The position numbers were made by a program, and so were the translations under genes. From the NCBI GenBank assembly GCA_017412055.1, contig JAFQOW010000019.1:1-36289 (forward strand): a stretch of 36,289 nucleotides of DNA. Direction: 5' to 3'. The DNA is from Lachnospiraceae bacterium (lineage in GTDB: Bacteria; Bacillota; Clostridia; Lachnospirales; Lachnospiraceae). Shown here piece after piece: positions 8,289-17,214 of this stretch. Within the stretch, counting starts at the first letter, position 1. Each line of letters begins with the position of its first letter. Under the pieces are notes generated by a model. The model worked only from the letters and a program-made list of their open reading frames with translations. It was not told the DNA's origin and ran no database searches.

Positions 8289-9197
8289 ATGGAAAACTTA
8301 AATGAAGAAATGAATGTGGAAGTTAAAGAGGAAGTTAGCGAAGAGGTTAACGAGACAGTAAATAATACTGTGGAAAAAAAGGATAAGGACAATAAGAAAA
8401 AGAAAAATTCCACTGTTATAGCTATAATCGCAGCAGTTGCATTTTTAGCAGTAGCAGTTGGTTTGTTAATGTTTATACATAGCACAAAGATAAAGGATGC
8501 TATAGATTCAGTGACAGGCAATAAGATTACTGTGGAGAAGAATGCAGATAAAGAAGTAGTTAAGCTTACAGAAAAGAAGGAAGATAAGGCTGTTGTTCAG
8601 TATGCTAAGCCTGACAAGGGTGATTTAATCGCACATATTAAGATTAAAGGATATGGAGAGATTACAGTTAGATTCTTCCCAGAACAGGCACCATTAGCAG
8701 TTGAAAACTTTGTTACACACGCTAAGGAAGGCTACTATGATGGACTTAAATTCCATAGAATTATTGAAGATTTTATGATTCAGGGTGGTGACCCAGACGG
8801 TACAGGTACTGGTGGAGATAGCATCTGGGAGAATGAGGAAGGAAAGTACATTCCTTTTGAAGATGAGTATTCTAAGTATCTTATTCCTATGAGAGGTGCT
8901 TTATGTATGGCTAACTCTGGTACAAATACTAATGGTTCACAGTTCTTTATCGTTCAGAATAAAGAATATATGATAACTGACCTTATGAATCTTAGAACTA
9001 TGGGCCTTGACAGAGATTTGGTTGACTATTACAAGGAAAATGGTGGTGCATGCTGGTTATACCAAAAGCATACAGTATTTGGCCAGGTTATTGAAGGATT
9101 AGATGTATTAGATAAGGTGGCAGCAGTAAAAACTGATGGTCAGGCTGCACCTGAAAAGGATGTAATCATAGAGACAATTGAGTTAGATATATACTAA
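8289..9197 (+). CDS. membrane-anchored cyclophilin-type peptidyl-prolyl isomerase
   Basis: 302 residues. A charged cytoplasmic tail (E-rich 1-30, K-rich 30-40) precedes one transmembrane helix (about 42-64), a linker, and a cyclophilin domain from about 110. Key segments are APLAVENFVTHAKEGYYDG, FHRIIEDFMIQGGDP (155-169, with the catalytic arginine R157) and MANSGTNTNGSQFFI (207-221), and KHTVFGQV near the end. An insert of about 40 residues around YMITDLMNLRTMGLDRD precedes the last strand. It would speed proline isomerisation in exported proteins outside the membrane. GTGAGG gives the ribosome site. It is followed after 12 bases by a membrane protein and then a two-component pair, so an envelope-folding role coupled to sensing is plausible but inferred. 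Confidence 0.9.
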   Translation: MENLNEEMNVEVKEEVSEEVNETVNNTVEKKDKDNKKKKNSTVIAIIAAVAFLAVAVGLLMFIHSTKIKDAIDSVTGNKITVEKNADKEVVKLTEKKEDKAVVQYAKPDKGDLIAHIKIKGYGEITVRFFPEQAPLAVENFVTHAKEGYYDGLKFHRIIEDFMIQGGDPDGTGTGGDSIWENEEGKYIPFEDEYSKYLIPMRGALCMANSGTNTNGSQFFIVQNKEYMITDLMNLRTMGLDRDLVDYYKENGGACWLYQKHTVFGQVIEGLDVLDKVAAVKTDGQAAPEKDVIIETIELDIY

Positions 9198-9209
9198 ATT
9201 GGAGAATTT

Positions 9210-9827
9210 ATGGCAGAGGATAAATATATCATAAATGGTTTTTCTTTTAAGAATAAATCAGATTATTTAGAAGCAAAAAATGAATATGATGGCGTGGAAT
9301 ATATGAGGTCCAGAACTAATATGAATAATCCAGCTAATGTATTTTCAGTATATAAAAGTTTGGTGGAAAAGGGATTGTTTAGTACGCCTATAGGACTGTC
9401 CTATTTATATGAACTGAGAGAGAATTTATCAAAGCATCCGGAATATGCCTCTAAGGTTGAAGAAATTCCTATTCCTGTAGCAGAAAAAGCTACAGGAAAG
9501 GGTAAAGGAAAGATTGGATTTAGTAAGAATAAGGAGACTTTATCTAGAAGTGATGTTATACGAAATATGAAAAAGTATGACATAGAATCTGTATATAGAA
9601 ACAGATTTATAAGCTCGGTTATAGTTATAATAGTCTTAATTATCATTATGTTCTTTATTGTGATAATAACAAAGGATAGTAAGAATACAAATATCTTGAA
9701 TTATAAGGCGAGAATTGATGCAGAATATGAAGATAAAGAAGATTCTTTAGTACAGTGGCAAAATCAATTGCAGCTTAGGGAAGAACTCCTAAAAGAGAGA
9801 GAAAGTGAGTTAGGAAATGAACCTTAG
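9210..9827 (+). CDS. single-helix membrane protein with C-terminal coiled coil
   Basis: 205 residues. A polar N-terminal part (1-130) includes a helical segment ENLSKHPEYASKVEEI and a glycine/lysine linker (ATGKGKGKIG). One transmembrane helix spans about 133-154, and a charged helical tail likely to form a coiled coil (about 165-203) ends in ELLKERESELG. The gene is 12 bases after the cyclophilin gene with GGAG as ribosome site and 21 bases before the response regulator, so it is part of that unit. Not recognised beyond this architecture. Confidence 0.65.
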   Translation: MAEDKYIINGFSFKNKSDYLEAKNEYDGVEYMRSRTNMNNPANVFSVYKSLVEKGLFSTPIGLSYLYELRENLSKHPEYASKVEEIPIPVAEKATGKGKGKIGFSKNKETLSRSDVIRNMKKYDIESVYRNRFISSVIVIIVLIIIMFFIVIITKDSKNTNILNYKARIDAEYEDKEDSLVQWQNQLQLREELLKERESELGNEP

Positions 9828-9848
9828 ATTCAATAGGGAGGTACATTT

Positions 9849-10523
9849 ATGGGAAAATTAAAAATTTTAGTGGTTGATGATGAAGCAAGAATGCGCAAGC
9901 TTGTGAGAGATTTTCTTGTTAAGAAGGATTATGAAGTAATAGAAGCAGAAAATGGTGAGGTTGCACTTAAACTGTTTGAAGAGCATGAAGATATAGCATT
10001 AGTTATTCTTGATATTATGATGCCAAAGATTGATGGCTGGCAGGTATGTAAGACCATTAGAAAAGATTCAAAGACACCGATTATTATGCTGACAGCAAAG
10101 GCTGAGGAGCATGACGAGCTTCAAGGATTTGAATTGGGTGTGGATGAATATATTTCTAAGCCATTTAGCCCTAAGATACTTGTGGCACGTGTGGACGCAA
10201 TTCTTAGAAGAACAAATAAAGCGACAAATGAAAGTATAGTGAAGGTGGGCAACATAGAGGTAGATAAGCTTGCTCATATTGTAAAGGTATGTGGTAATGT
10301 TATCGAGTTAAGCTACAAAGAATTTGAGCTTCTTGTATATTTCATGGAAAACACAGGTATAGCATTATCGAGAGAAAATATTCTAAATGCAGTGTGGAGC
10401 TACGATTATTTTGGTGACGCAAGAACTATAGACACTCATGTAAAGAAGCTTAGAGCTAAGCTTACAGCAGACGCGGATTATATAAAAACTATCTGGGGTC
10501 TTGGGTACAAAATGGAGGTATAA
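9849..10523 (+). CDS. OmpR/PhoB-family response regulator
   Basis: 224 residues. The receiver domain (1-120) has the acidic pair D10/D11, phosphate acceptor D55 in LVILDIMMP, T82 and K104. The C-terminal winged helix (about 130-224) ends with the family's TIDTHVKKLRAKL and TIWGLGYKM motifs. It would be phosphorylated by the kinase encoded three bases downstream and then bind promoter DNA. GGGAGG six to eight bases upstream sets the start. Its targets are unknown; the co-encoded cyclophilin suggests an envelope stimulus. Confidence 0.95.
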   Translation: MGKLKILVVDDEARMRKLVRDFLVKKDYEVIEAENGEVALKLFEEHEDIALVILDIMMPKIDGWQVCKTIRKDSKTPIIMLTAKAEEHDELQGFELGVDEYISKPFSPKILVARVDAILRRTNKATNESIVKVGNIEVDKLAHIVKVCGNVIELSYKEFELLVYFMENTGIALSRENILNAVWSYDYFGDARTIDTHVKKLRAKLTADADYIKTIWGLGYKMEV

Positions 10524-10526
10524 TCT

Positions 10527-12053
10527 ATGAACACTTTGCGCCATTCACTTAGATTAAGACTGGCAGTTATTCTGGTTGGAGTAACTGCCGGTATCATTAT
10601 AATTGGAACTTTTATAAATAGTGTATTCTTAGGGAATTATTACATAGCTACAAAGCAGGAAGAATTAGTAGATATGTATGACAGAGTCAACAGAATATAT
10701 GGTTCATCTGAAGAACCGCAGGATACTATCGATAAGGAGGAATTTCAGTACCTTAGAGATAGATGTTATAACCTAGGAATTCAGATGATTATCGTAGATA
10801 CTTCTTACGACATTTTATTTGAAAATGTTCCGAACAATGACAAAAATAACGTTGATAATGTGCTAGAAAGACTAAAAAAGCTAGTATTCAAGGTTGATAA
10901 GGAAAAGAAGACAATTCTAAAAAAGACATCTGATTATGAATTATATAAGTATGCTTATAATAAGGATGGCGGTATATATGTTGAGATGTGGGGTGAGCTT
11001 AAAAGTGGTCACCTGTTTTTAATGCGTTTTTCTAACGAATCTGTAATGGAAATAGTGAGTGTGGCTAATAAGTTTTATTTAAATGTGGGACTTATTCTTA
11101 CTTTTATAGGAATTTTGTCTACAGGCTTCATAGCTACAAGAGTTACAAAGCCTATTAGAGAGCTTGCTGAGCTTTCAAAGAAAATGTCTAGGTTAGAGTT
11201 TGATGTAAAATATACAGGAAAAGCAACTGATGAGGTGGGCGTTCTTGGTGAAAGTATGAATGAAATGTCCTATGCTTTAGAGAAAACTATTTCAGAGCTT
11301 AAAGTGGCTAATAATGAGCTTAAACGAGACATTGCGAAGAAAACAGAAATCGATGAGCTTCGTAAAGAGTTTATATCCAATGTATCTCATGAGTTGAAAA
11401 CACCTATCGCTATTATTCAAGGATATGCAGAGGGGCTTAAGGAAAGTGTAAATGATGATGCTGAAAGTATGGAATTTTACTGTGATGTAATAGTTGATGA
11501 GGCATCGAGAATGAATAAAATGGTTAGAAAGCTTTTGACTTTAAATCAGATTGAATTTGGCAATGTGGTTGCAGAATATGAACGATTTAATATTGTGGAG
11601 ATTATAGACAATATTTTAAATCAGACTCAGATTCTTATAAAGGAAAAAGAAGCTATAGTTGATTTTGATAATACAAAACAGATATATGTATGGAGCGATG
11701 AATTCCAGGTAGAGGAGATTATCACCAATTATTTAAGCAATGCACTTAATCACCTTGATAATGAAAAAATCATTAAGATAGATATAGTAGAGCAAGGTAA
11801 GACAGTTAGAATTTCTGTTGAAAATACAGGTGAAAATATTCCTGAGGAATCCATTGGAAGAATATGGGACAAGTTTTATAAGGTTGATAAGGCAAGAACC
11901 AGAGAGTATGGTGGTAGTGGAGTAGGTTTATCTATTGTTAAGGCTATTGTGAAGTCCTTAAATATGGAATGTGGTGTGGAAAATACACCTCGTGGAGTTA
12001 AATTTTGGTTTGAGTTAGAATCAGATAGAGAAACTGTCAATGATATTAAATAA
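10527..12053 (+). CDS. membrane sensor histidine kinase
   Basis: 508 residues. Two helices (about 11-36 and 183-205) bracket an extracellular sensor region of about 145 residues. A HAMP linker (206-258) leads to a dimerisation domain with FISNVSHELKTP (phosphorylated H288) and an ATPase domain with the N box (NYLSNALNHL, 401-410), VENTGENIP in place of the classic DxGxG, and GGSGVGLSIVKAI (462-474). Its start lies three bases after the regulator's stop, with GGAGG inside the regulator's last codons, so the two are translationally linked. The sensor domain has no recognisable ligand motif. No terminator is obvious after it, but a new promoter begins at 12058. Confidence 0.94.
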   Translation: MNTLRHSLRLRLAVILVGVTAGIIIIGTFINSVFLGNYYIATKQEELVDMYDRVNRIYGSSEEPQDTIDKEEFQYLRDRCYNLGIQMIIVDTSYDILFENVPNNDKNNVDNVLERLKKLVFKVDKEKKTILKKTSDYELYKYAYNKDGGIYVEMWGELKSGHLFLMRFSNESVMEIVSVANKFYLNVGLILTFIGILSTGFIATRVTKPIRELAELSKKMSRLEFDVKYTGKATDEVGVLGESMNEMSYALEKTISELKVANNELKRDIAKKTEIDELRKEFISNVSHELKTPIAIIQGYAEGLKESVNDDAESMEFYCDVIVDEASRMNKMVRKLLTLNQIEFGNVVAEYERFNIVEIIDNILNQTQILIKEKEAIVDFDNTKQIYVWSDEFQVEEIITNYLSNALNHLDNEKIIKIDIVEQGKTVRISVENTGENIPEESIGRIWDKFYKVDKARTREYGGSGVGLSIVKAIVKSLNMECGVENTPRGVKFWFELESDRETVNDIK

Positions 12054-12057
12054 AGTG

Positions 12058-12086
12058 TTGAACTATTTTCTGAAAAATGATAAAAT
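12058..12086 (+). promoter_or_regulatory. promoter for the lipoprotein/cheV unit
   Basis: TTGAAC at 12058-12063 and TAAAAT at 12081-12086 with a 17-base spacer, directly after the kinase stop codon. Confidence 0.6.
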
Positions 12087-12140
12087 ATACGTATATTTAT
12101 ATGTTTTCTATAATTTATTATAGATAAAGTTAGGTGAAGT

Positions 12141-12872
12141 ATGAAGAGAAAAATTTTACTTGTTTCAATTGTATATATGTTAGCGAATATGTTGGGTTGT
12201 GTGGAGGCTATTGATTTGGACGAAGCACAGCAGGATAAGTTTGTAGGATATTCTGTATATTCAGTATTAGAGCATGATAAGAATTATATGGTTAGTCTTA
12301 ATGAAGTGGAGGAGCCTTCATCAGAGGAAGAGAAGGATACTCAGGGTAATGAGAATCAGACACCTTCTAATACTGAAAAACCGACAACAGACAGTGGCGA
12401 TAAGTTTCCTACAGGTTCAGATAAGCCTGTGGTAGACAATCCTTCAGTTACAACTACTATGGAGCGCGCATTGGATGTGGACGGTTTAGATATTAAGTAT
12501 ACAGGAGTTGTAGTTGATGATGTATATCCACGTGTTGAAGGTGAGCCAGTATTTGCATTAAAAGCATTTACAGGTAATAGACTTGTTGTATTAAAGTTTG
12601 ACGTAACTAATACTACAAATTCAGATATGGCATTGGATATGTCATCTAAGAAGCTTACTATTAAGGGTATTTTTAATAAATCTATAAAGACAATAGCTCA
12701 GGTTACATTGTTACCAGAGGCATTGAATACATTTAAAGCAACCATTCCTGCAGGCAAGACAGTTCAAACTGTATTAGTGTTTGAAATGACAGAGACAAAT
12801 GCAAATAATTTGACAAGTATTGTATTAGACATAAAGTCTTCCAAGGGAACTAACTCAGTAAATATTAAATAA
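12141..12872 (+). CDS. predicted lipoprotein with a DUF4352-like domain
   Basis: 243 residues. A short basic start (MKRK) and hydrophobic run end in ANMLGC, a plausible lipobox, giving C20 as the lipid anchor. Residues about 55-110 are a low-complexity E/S/T/P linker typical of cell-wall spanning regions. The C-terminal 130 residues form a beta-rich domain (VVLKFDVTNTTNSDMAL, then TIPAGKTVQTVLVFEM) like the DUF4352/immunoglobulin-like domains of Firmicute lipoproteins. The ribosome site (GTTAGGTGAAGT) is modest. cheV follows after 23 bases. A binding or surface role is likely; the partner is unknown. Confidence 0.7.
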   Translation: MKRKILLVSIVYMLANMLGCVEAIDLDEAQQDKFVGYSVYSVLEHDKNYMVSLNEVEEPSSEEEKDTQGNENQTPSNTEKPTTDSGDKFPTGSDKPVVDNPSVTTTMERALDVDGLDIKYTGVVVDDVYPRVEGEPVFALKAFTGNRLVVLKFDVTNTTNSDMALDMSSKKLTIKGIFNKSIKTIAQVTLLPEALNTFKATIPAGKTVQTVLVFEMTETNANNLTSIVLDIKSSKGTNSVNIK

Positions 12873-12895
12873 TTATTCATAGGAGGCGTAAAGCT

Positions 12896-13798
12896 ATGGA
12901 AACAAACATCTTACTTGAAAATGGAACCAATGAATTAGAAGTGCTTGAATTTATGATTGGTTCAAATCATTATGGTATTAATGTTGCAAAGGTTCGTGAA
13001 ATCATTAATTACCAAGAGGTAACACCTGTACCAAATTCTCATCCTGACATCGAAGGTATATTTATGCCAAGAGATAAGATGATTACAGCTATTAATTTAC
13101 CTACACATCTTCATTTGCCAGAGTCAACAAATAAGGCAACTGATATGATGGTTGTCACTAATTTTAATAAGTTAGATGTTGCCTTCCATGTTCAGTCTGT
13201 ATGTGGTATTCACAGAGTGTCTTGGGCTGATATTATAAAGCCAGACAGTACACTTAACGGTGATGATAATGGTATTGCCACAGGTATTATAAAAGTAAAT
13301 GGCAAGCTTGTAATTATTCTTGATTTTGAGAAGATTATCACAGACATTAGCCCAGAGACAGGACTTAAGGTATCGGAGATTGAGCTTTTAGGTGAGAGAA
13401 AGAGAAGTGATGTGCCTATTCTTATGGCAGAGGATTCACCACTCCTTAGCAAGCTTATATTAGATTCATTACATAAGGCTGGATATTCCAATGTTAGAGC
13501 TACAGCAAACGGTGGAGAGGCATGGGAATTCCTTACTAAGTGCAAGAATGAAAATTGTATAAATGAGAATGTTAAATGTATCATTACTGATATAGAGATG
13601 CCGATTATGGATGGTCATCGTCTTACTAGACTTGTTAAAAATGATGATGCGTTTAAACATATTCCAGTAGTTATTTTCTCATCTCTTGTAAATGATGAGA
13701 TGAGAAGAAAAGGTGAAGAGCTTGGTGCAAATGCACAGTTATCAAAGCCTGAGATAGCAAATCTGGTAAGAATAATAGACGGATTAATAGGTATGTAA
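12896..13798 (+). CDS. cheV: chemotaxis coupling protein CheV
   Basis: 300 residues. A CheW-like domain (about 10-160, with FMIGSNHYGINVAKVREII and VIILDFEKI) is fused to a receiver domain (173-300) having E179/D180, phosphate acceptor D232 in IITDIEMPIMDGH, and the K of LSKPE. CheV couples chemoreceptors to CheA, and phosphorylation of its receiver serves adaptation. This implies a motile cell, although no other chemotaxis or flagellar gene lies in the window. GGAGG is placed well before the ATG. It probably shares a transcript with the lipoprotein upstream and ends at the terminator at 13808. Confidence 0.95.
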   Translation: METNILLENGTNELEVLEFMIGSNHYGINVAKVREIINYQEVTPVPNSHPDIEGIFMPRDKMITAINLPTHLHLPESTNKATDMMVVTNFNKLDVAFHVQSVCGIHRVSWADIIKPDSTLNGDDNGIATGIIKVNGKLVIILDFEKIITDISPETGLKVSEIELLGERKRSDVPILMAEDSPLLSKLILDSLHKAGYSNVRATANGGEAWEFLTKCKNENCINENVKCIITDIEMPIMDGHRLTRLVKNDDAFKHIPVVIFSSLVNDEMRRKGEELGANAQLSKPEIANLVRIIDGLIGM

Positions 13799-13807
13799 GA
13801 TTCATTA

Positions 13808-13842
13808 GTAAGGATTGATTCTTAGAATCAATCCTTACTTTT
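13808..13842 (+). terminator. rho-independent terminator after cheV
   Basis: GTAAGGATTGATTC (13808-13821) and its exact complement (13825-13838) flank a three-base loop and are followed by TTTT. Confidence 0.75.
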
Positions 13843-13849
13843 AGAGTAG

Positions 13850-13871
13850 TCGCAGTTCCTATGAACTACGA
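13850..13871 (+). repeat. dispersed hairpin repeat, family 1, copy A
   Basis: TCGCAGTTC and GAACTACGA flank a CTAT loop, pairing throughout except one C opposite A at the fourth position. The right arm contains the ATG of the next gene (13861). The same arms recur at 18848, 23419, 26393 and 36217. Confidence 0.8.
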
Positions 13872-14760
13872 TTATTTAAGTTTGGTATCTATAGATGAGA
13901 GGATAGGAAAGATGGAAGTTTTATCAAAGTGCAAGGAAAAAATACAGGAGGCTGATATCGTCCTTATGGGATTTGGACGAGAGTTTAACATAAAAAGAGA
14001 AGATGTATTAAAGGCAGAAGATAAATATACGCTTCTAAAGCTGGAAGAAACTCAGCTGACAGACTTAGAAAAGGAATGGATAGAGTTAGCTATTATGTAT
14101 GATTGCCTAAACAGTGGTAAATGTGCTATTATAGAGACGAGAAAATCTCTTTATAATCAAGTGGCTGATTATCTTTCATCTATGAATAAGAACAATTATT
14201 TTGTAGTTACTACATGCTTTGATGATGTGATTACATATTCTTCATTTGATAAGGATAGATTAGTAGCGCCATGTGGAACTCTTAAATTAATGAAGTGTGA
14301 TAGAGGATGCTTCAAATACGTATATGAGACGGATAAGGTGTATGAGAATATAAATGGGATTTTGAATAATTACTACAAGGATGGTTATGTAGATAAGGAA
14401 AAAATGGTTGATGAATTGCGCGATGCTATGCCACAGTGTCCTATGTGTAAGCAGGTTATGAGCGCAAATATAGTCAAATCAAATAATTATTCTGAGGAAG
14501 GCTATAGAGAACAGTGGGATTCCTATATGAGCTGGCTTCAGAAAACATTAAATAGAAAGTTAGTTATGCTGGAGCTTGGAGAGGGCTTTGATACACCTAC
14601 AGTTATCAGATGGCCATTTGAAAAGGTTGCAGCAGTTAACAATAAAGCGACACTTATAAGAGTTAATGAAAAAGTGTGGCAGATATCTGAAGATATAGAG
14701 GCGAAAGCACTACCACTTAATATGAGTGGAATCGCATTTGTCGAAGAAATAGTTAAGTAG
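13861..14760 (+). CDS. divergent Sir2-like protein
   Basis: 299 residues that follow a sirtuin layout: a nucleotide-binding start (ADIVLMGFGREFN, 31-43) where classic sirtuins have GAGxS, a strand NYFVVTTCFDD (112-122) where they have TxNxD, APCGTLKLMKCDRGC (136-150) where they have the catalytic HG followed by the first zinc cysteines, and CPMCK (193-197) as the second pair. ELGEGFDTPTVIRWPF (576 bases before the stop is too early; it lies at about 239-254) matches the late Rossmann segment of these bacterial proteins. The catalytic histidine appears replaced by cysteine (C138), so deacetylase activity is doubtful; NAD or ADP-ribose binding remains possible. The ATG at 13861 lacks a ribosome site and lies in a hairpin repeat. 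The ATG at 13912 (codon 18), preceded by AGGAAAG, is a credible alternative. Confidence 0.6.
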   Translation: MNYDYLSLVSIDERIGKMEVLSKCKEKIQEADIVLMGFGREFNIKREDVLKAEDKYTLLKLEETQLTDLEKEWIELAIMYDCLNSGKCAIIETRKSLYNQVADYLSSMNKNNYFVVTTCFDDVITYSSFDKDRLVAPCGTLKLMKCDRGCFKYVYETDKVYENINGILNNYYKDGYVDKEKMVDELRDAMPQCPMCKQVMSANIVKSNNYSEEGYREQWDSYMSWLQKTLNRKLVMLELGEGFDTPTVIRWPFEKVAAVNNKATLIRVNEKVWQISEDIEAKALPLNMSGIAFVEEIVK

Positions 14761-14777
14761 CAATATGGAGGTTTAAG

Positions 14778-16586
14778 ATGTCAGATAAGAATAAAACACC
14801 AGAAGAAGATTATCTTGATAGTCTGCTTCGATCCATTACTGGTGGCGATGAAGCAGATGATGAATTATTAGATGACAATTTTATAACTGAAGATATGGAT
14901 TTTGACAAGGATGCTAGCGGTGGAATATCAGAAGAGGATTTCTTATCAGATTTTGAAAAAGAATTTTTCGGTGGAGATATAGAAGGGGACAAGGAGAGTT
15001 CTTCTTCAAATACTCAGGCTGAGAATATGGATTTTTCATTTGATGAGGAAATTATGGGAGATACGGCTAGTTTCTTTGATGATGCTATTAAGGAAGAGCC
15101 AGAAATCAATATTCCTGAGTCAGAGGTGGTGACACCACAGGCTATAGCTACTGCAACTGTTAAGGAGGAACCAATTAAAGAGGAGTCTGTAATCTCTGAA
15201 ACTGTCAAAGAAGAACCGGCAGTGGATAATTCTTCTATGGAAGCTTTTGCGGATTTATTTGAGGAACCTGTAGCAAATGAACCAGAAACTCCATTTGGCG
15301 CTGAGGACATTATGAATGTCAGCGAAGAACAGGCTATGGTAGATGAGGCTATCGCCAGTGGGGATTCCTCTGTGGAGGAGGACCTAAAGGGCTTGTATGG
15401 TATTCTCGGAATGGGAGATACGGCTACAGCCTTACCAGATGATATAGAAGATACTCCTAAGAAGAAAAAGGGATTCTTCTCTAAGAAGGATAAAAAAGAG
15501 AAAAAGGAAAAGAAAAAGAAGAACAAAAAGAAAAAAGATTTAGAGGAAGAAATCGCCAATACTATAGTAGTGGAGGGCGAAGGACTAGAGGATTTCGATT
15601 TCTCAGATATTTCACTAGATTCATTAAGTATGACAGAGCCTGAAGCGGATTCTGTGGGGGCAGCACTTGATATGTCAGGAATTGAAGGTGATTCACAGAG
15701 TGGTGACTCAGGTTTAGGCTTTGATGATTCTATCTTTGACAGTATGGGAGAGGATGGCGGAAATGGTGAACCTATAGTGTTTGATGGAGATTCGTTTGGT
15801 GATGAAGTAAGCTTTGATGATGAAGTAGACGAAGAAGCAGAGCTTAAGGCTCAGAAAAAGAAAGAAAAACAAGAAGCCAAAGAGAAGAAGAAAAAAGAAA
15901 AAGAGCAGGCGAAGAAGGAAAAGGCTGAGGCTAAAAAGAAGAAGGCTGCAAAGAAGCCTCCAAAGCAAAAGAAGATAAAGGAGCCAGATGAGATTATAAA
16001 GATTCCTGGTGTGTTTATCGTATTTGCTCTTTCATTTGTGATAATTGTCGTATTAGTTGCTAAGATTGGTGGCGATTATTATGCATATAATGAAAAGTTC
16101 TATGAAGCAGTATCCTTATATGTATATGGCAATGAATTAAAAGAGGGAGAGACTCTTGATAAGGAAAAATATGAGAGTAAGTTTAGCGATGCCTATGATC
16201 TTATATATGGATTAAAGATGAAGGAAAAGGATCATCAGGTATTCTATGACCAGCTCACTACCATTGAGCTTATGGATTGTCATTATCAGGCATATAGAAG
16301 CTTTATGATGATGGAGGATTATGCTCACGGTTTAGATTCTCTTATAAAAGCTATTAAGATGTATGATAAGTATCAGAATGAAGCCAGAGACTTAAAGTGC
16401 TTTGATGAGATGACTGTAGTATTAGGTTGGGTTGACACAGGGCTTAATAAAACCTATGGAATTACACAAAGTGAGGCGAGAGAGCTTTCTATGATAAGGG
16501 ATGATGATGATTATGCTGTAAAGGTTAGAGCTATAGCAGCTAAGGCAGAGGAAGCTCATAATAAAAATAAAGTAGACGAGGAATAA
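14778..16586 (+). CDS. long charged one-helix membrane protein of unknown function
   Basis: 602 residues. Residues 1-225 are strongly acidic and poor in structure, with EEP/KEE repeats. A lysine-rich block (about 228-260) is followed by another acidic part, a second K/E-rich block (about 355-400) and then one transmembrane helix (about 409-433). The last 170 residues form a helical, TPR-like region with paired tyrosines (DYYAYNEKFYEAVSLYVYG). By the positive-inside rule the whole 400-residue charged part is cytoplasmic. AGGAGG-like GGAGG precedes the ATG by about seven bases. It is 17 bases after the Sir2-like gene and overlaps the hisH ribosome site, so it belongs to that unit. No family recognised; the antisense strand is open only because of the biased composition. 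Confidence 0.65.
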   Translation: MSDKNKTPEEDYLDSLLRSITGGDEADDELLDDNFITEDMDFDKDASGGISEEDFLSDFEKEFFGGDIEGDKESSSSNTQAENMDFSFDEEIMGDTASFFDDAIKEEPEINIPESEVVTPQAIATATVKEEPIKEESVISETVKEEPAVDNSSMEAFADLFEEPVANEPETPFGAEDIMNVSEEQAMVDEAIASGDSSVEEDLKGLYGILGMGDTATALPDDIEDTPKKKKGFFSKKDKKEKKEKKKKNKKKKDLEEEIANTIVVEGEGLEDFDFSDISLDSLSMTEPEADSVGAALDMSGIEGDSQSGDSGLGFDDSIFDSMGEDGGNGEPIVFDGDSFGDEVSFDDEVDEEAELKAQKKKEKQEAKEKKKKEKEQAKKEKAEAKKKKAAKKPPKQKKIKEPDEIIKIPGVFIVFALSFVIIVVLVAKIGGDYYAYNEKFYEAVSLYVYGNELKEGETLDKEKYESKFSDAYDLIYGLKMKEKDHQVFYDQLTTIELMDCHYQAYRSFMMMEDYAHGLDSLIKAIKMYDKYQNEARDLKCFDEMTVVLGWVDTGLNKTYGITQSEARELSMIRDDDDYAVKVRAIAAKAEEAHNKNKVDEE

Positions 16587-16590
16587 AAAA

Positions 16591-17196
16591 ATGATAGCAA
16601 TCATTGATTACGATGCAGGAAATATAAGAAGTGTTGAGAAGGCATTTAATTTCTTAGGACATGAAACCATAGTGACAAGGGATAGAGATATTTTGCTTAG
16701 TGCAGACAAGGTTATCCTTCCAGGTGTAGGAAGCTTTGGAGATGCCATGGATAAGCTTAACAATTATAAGCTTGTCCCTGTTATAGAAGAAATTTGTCAG
16801 AAAAAGACACCATTTATGGGCATTTGCTTGGGCTTACAGCTTTTATTTAAAAGCAGTGAAGAATCTAAAGGTGTAAGTGGTCTCGGTATTCTAGATGGGG
16901 ATATCGTTAGATTTTCAGATGAATTTGGTTTGAAGATACCACATATTGGTTGGAATTCGTTGGAGATTTCTAAAGATGGGAGATTGTTTAAGGACATTAG
17001 TAATCAATCATATGTATACTTTGTTCACTCTTATTATCTTAAGGCAAAGGATGAAGCTATAGTTAAGGCTACATCTTCCTACGGCAATTTAATCCATGCG
17101 TCTGTGGAGAAGGACAATATATTTGCATGTCAGTTCCATCCAGAGAAAAGCGGTGAGGTAGGACTTAAGTTATTATCTAATTTTGCAAATTTGTAA
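16591..17196 (+). CDS. hisH: imidazole glycerol phosphate synthase, glutaminase subunit
   Basis: 201 residues, the normal HisH length. It is a class I glutamine amidotransferase with nucleophile C79 in FMGICLGLQLLF and H183/E185 in QFHPEKSG. The N-terminus IAIIDYDAGNIRSVEKA and LPGVGSFGDAM are signature segments. It releases ammonia from glutamine and channels it to HisF for the fifth step of histidine synthesis, which also yields AICAR. Its ATG is four bases after the upstream stop, and the GAGGAA ribosome site overlaps that gene's end. hisF follows after 18 bases. No other histidine operon gene is adjacent. Confidence 0.96.
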   Translation: MIAIIDYDAGNIRSVEKAFNFLGHETIVTRDRDILLSADKVILPGVGSFGDAMDKLNNYKLVPVIEEICQKKTPFMGICLGLQLLFKSSEESKGVSGLGILDGDIVRFSDEFGLKIPHIGWNSLEISKDGRLFKDISNQSYVYFVHSYYLKAKDEAIVKATSSYGNLIHASVEKDNIFACQFHPEKSGEVGLKLLSNFANL

Positions 17197-17214
17197 TAGA
17201 CAGGAGTAGAATAA

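Noticed and set aside
15014-15559. Long serine/phenylalanine-rich open frame on the minus strand opposite the 602-residue gene
   Set aside because: It mirrors the acidic and lysine-rich codons of the plus-strand gene, has no ribosome site and encodes low-complexity sequence.
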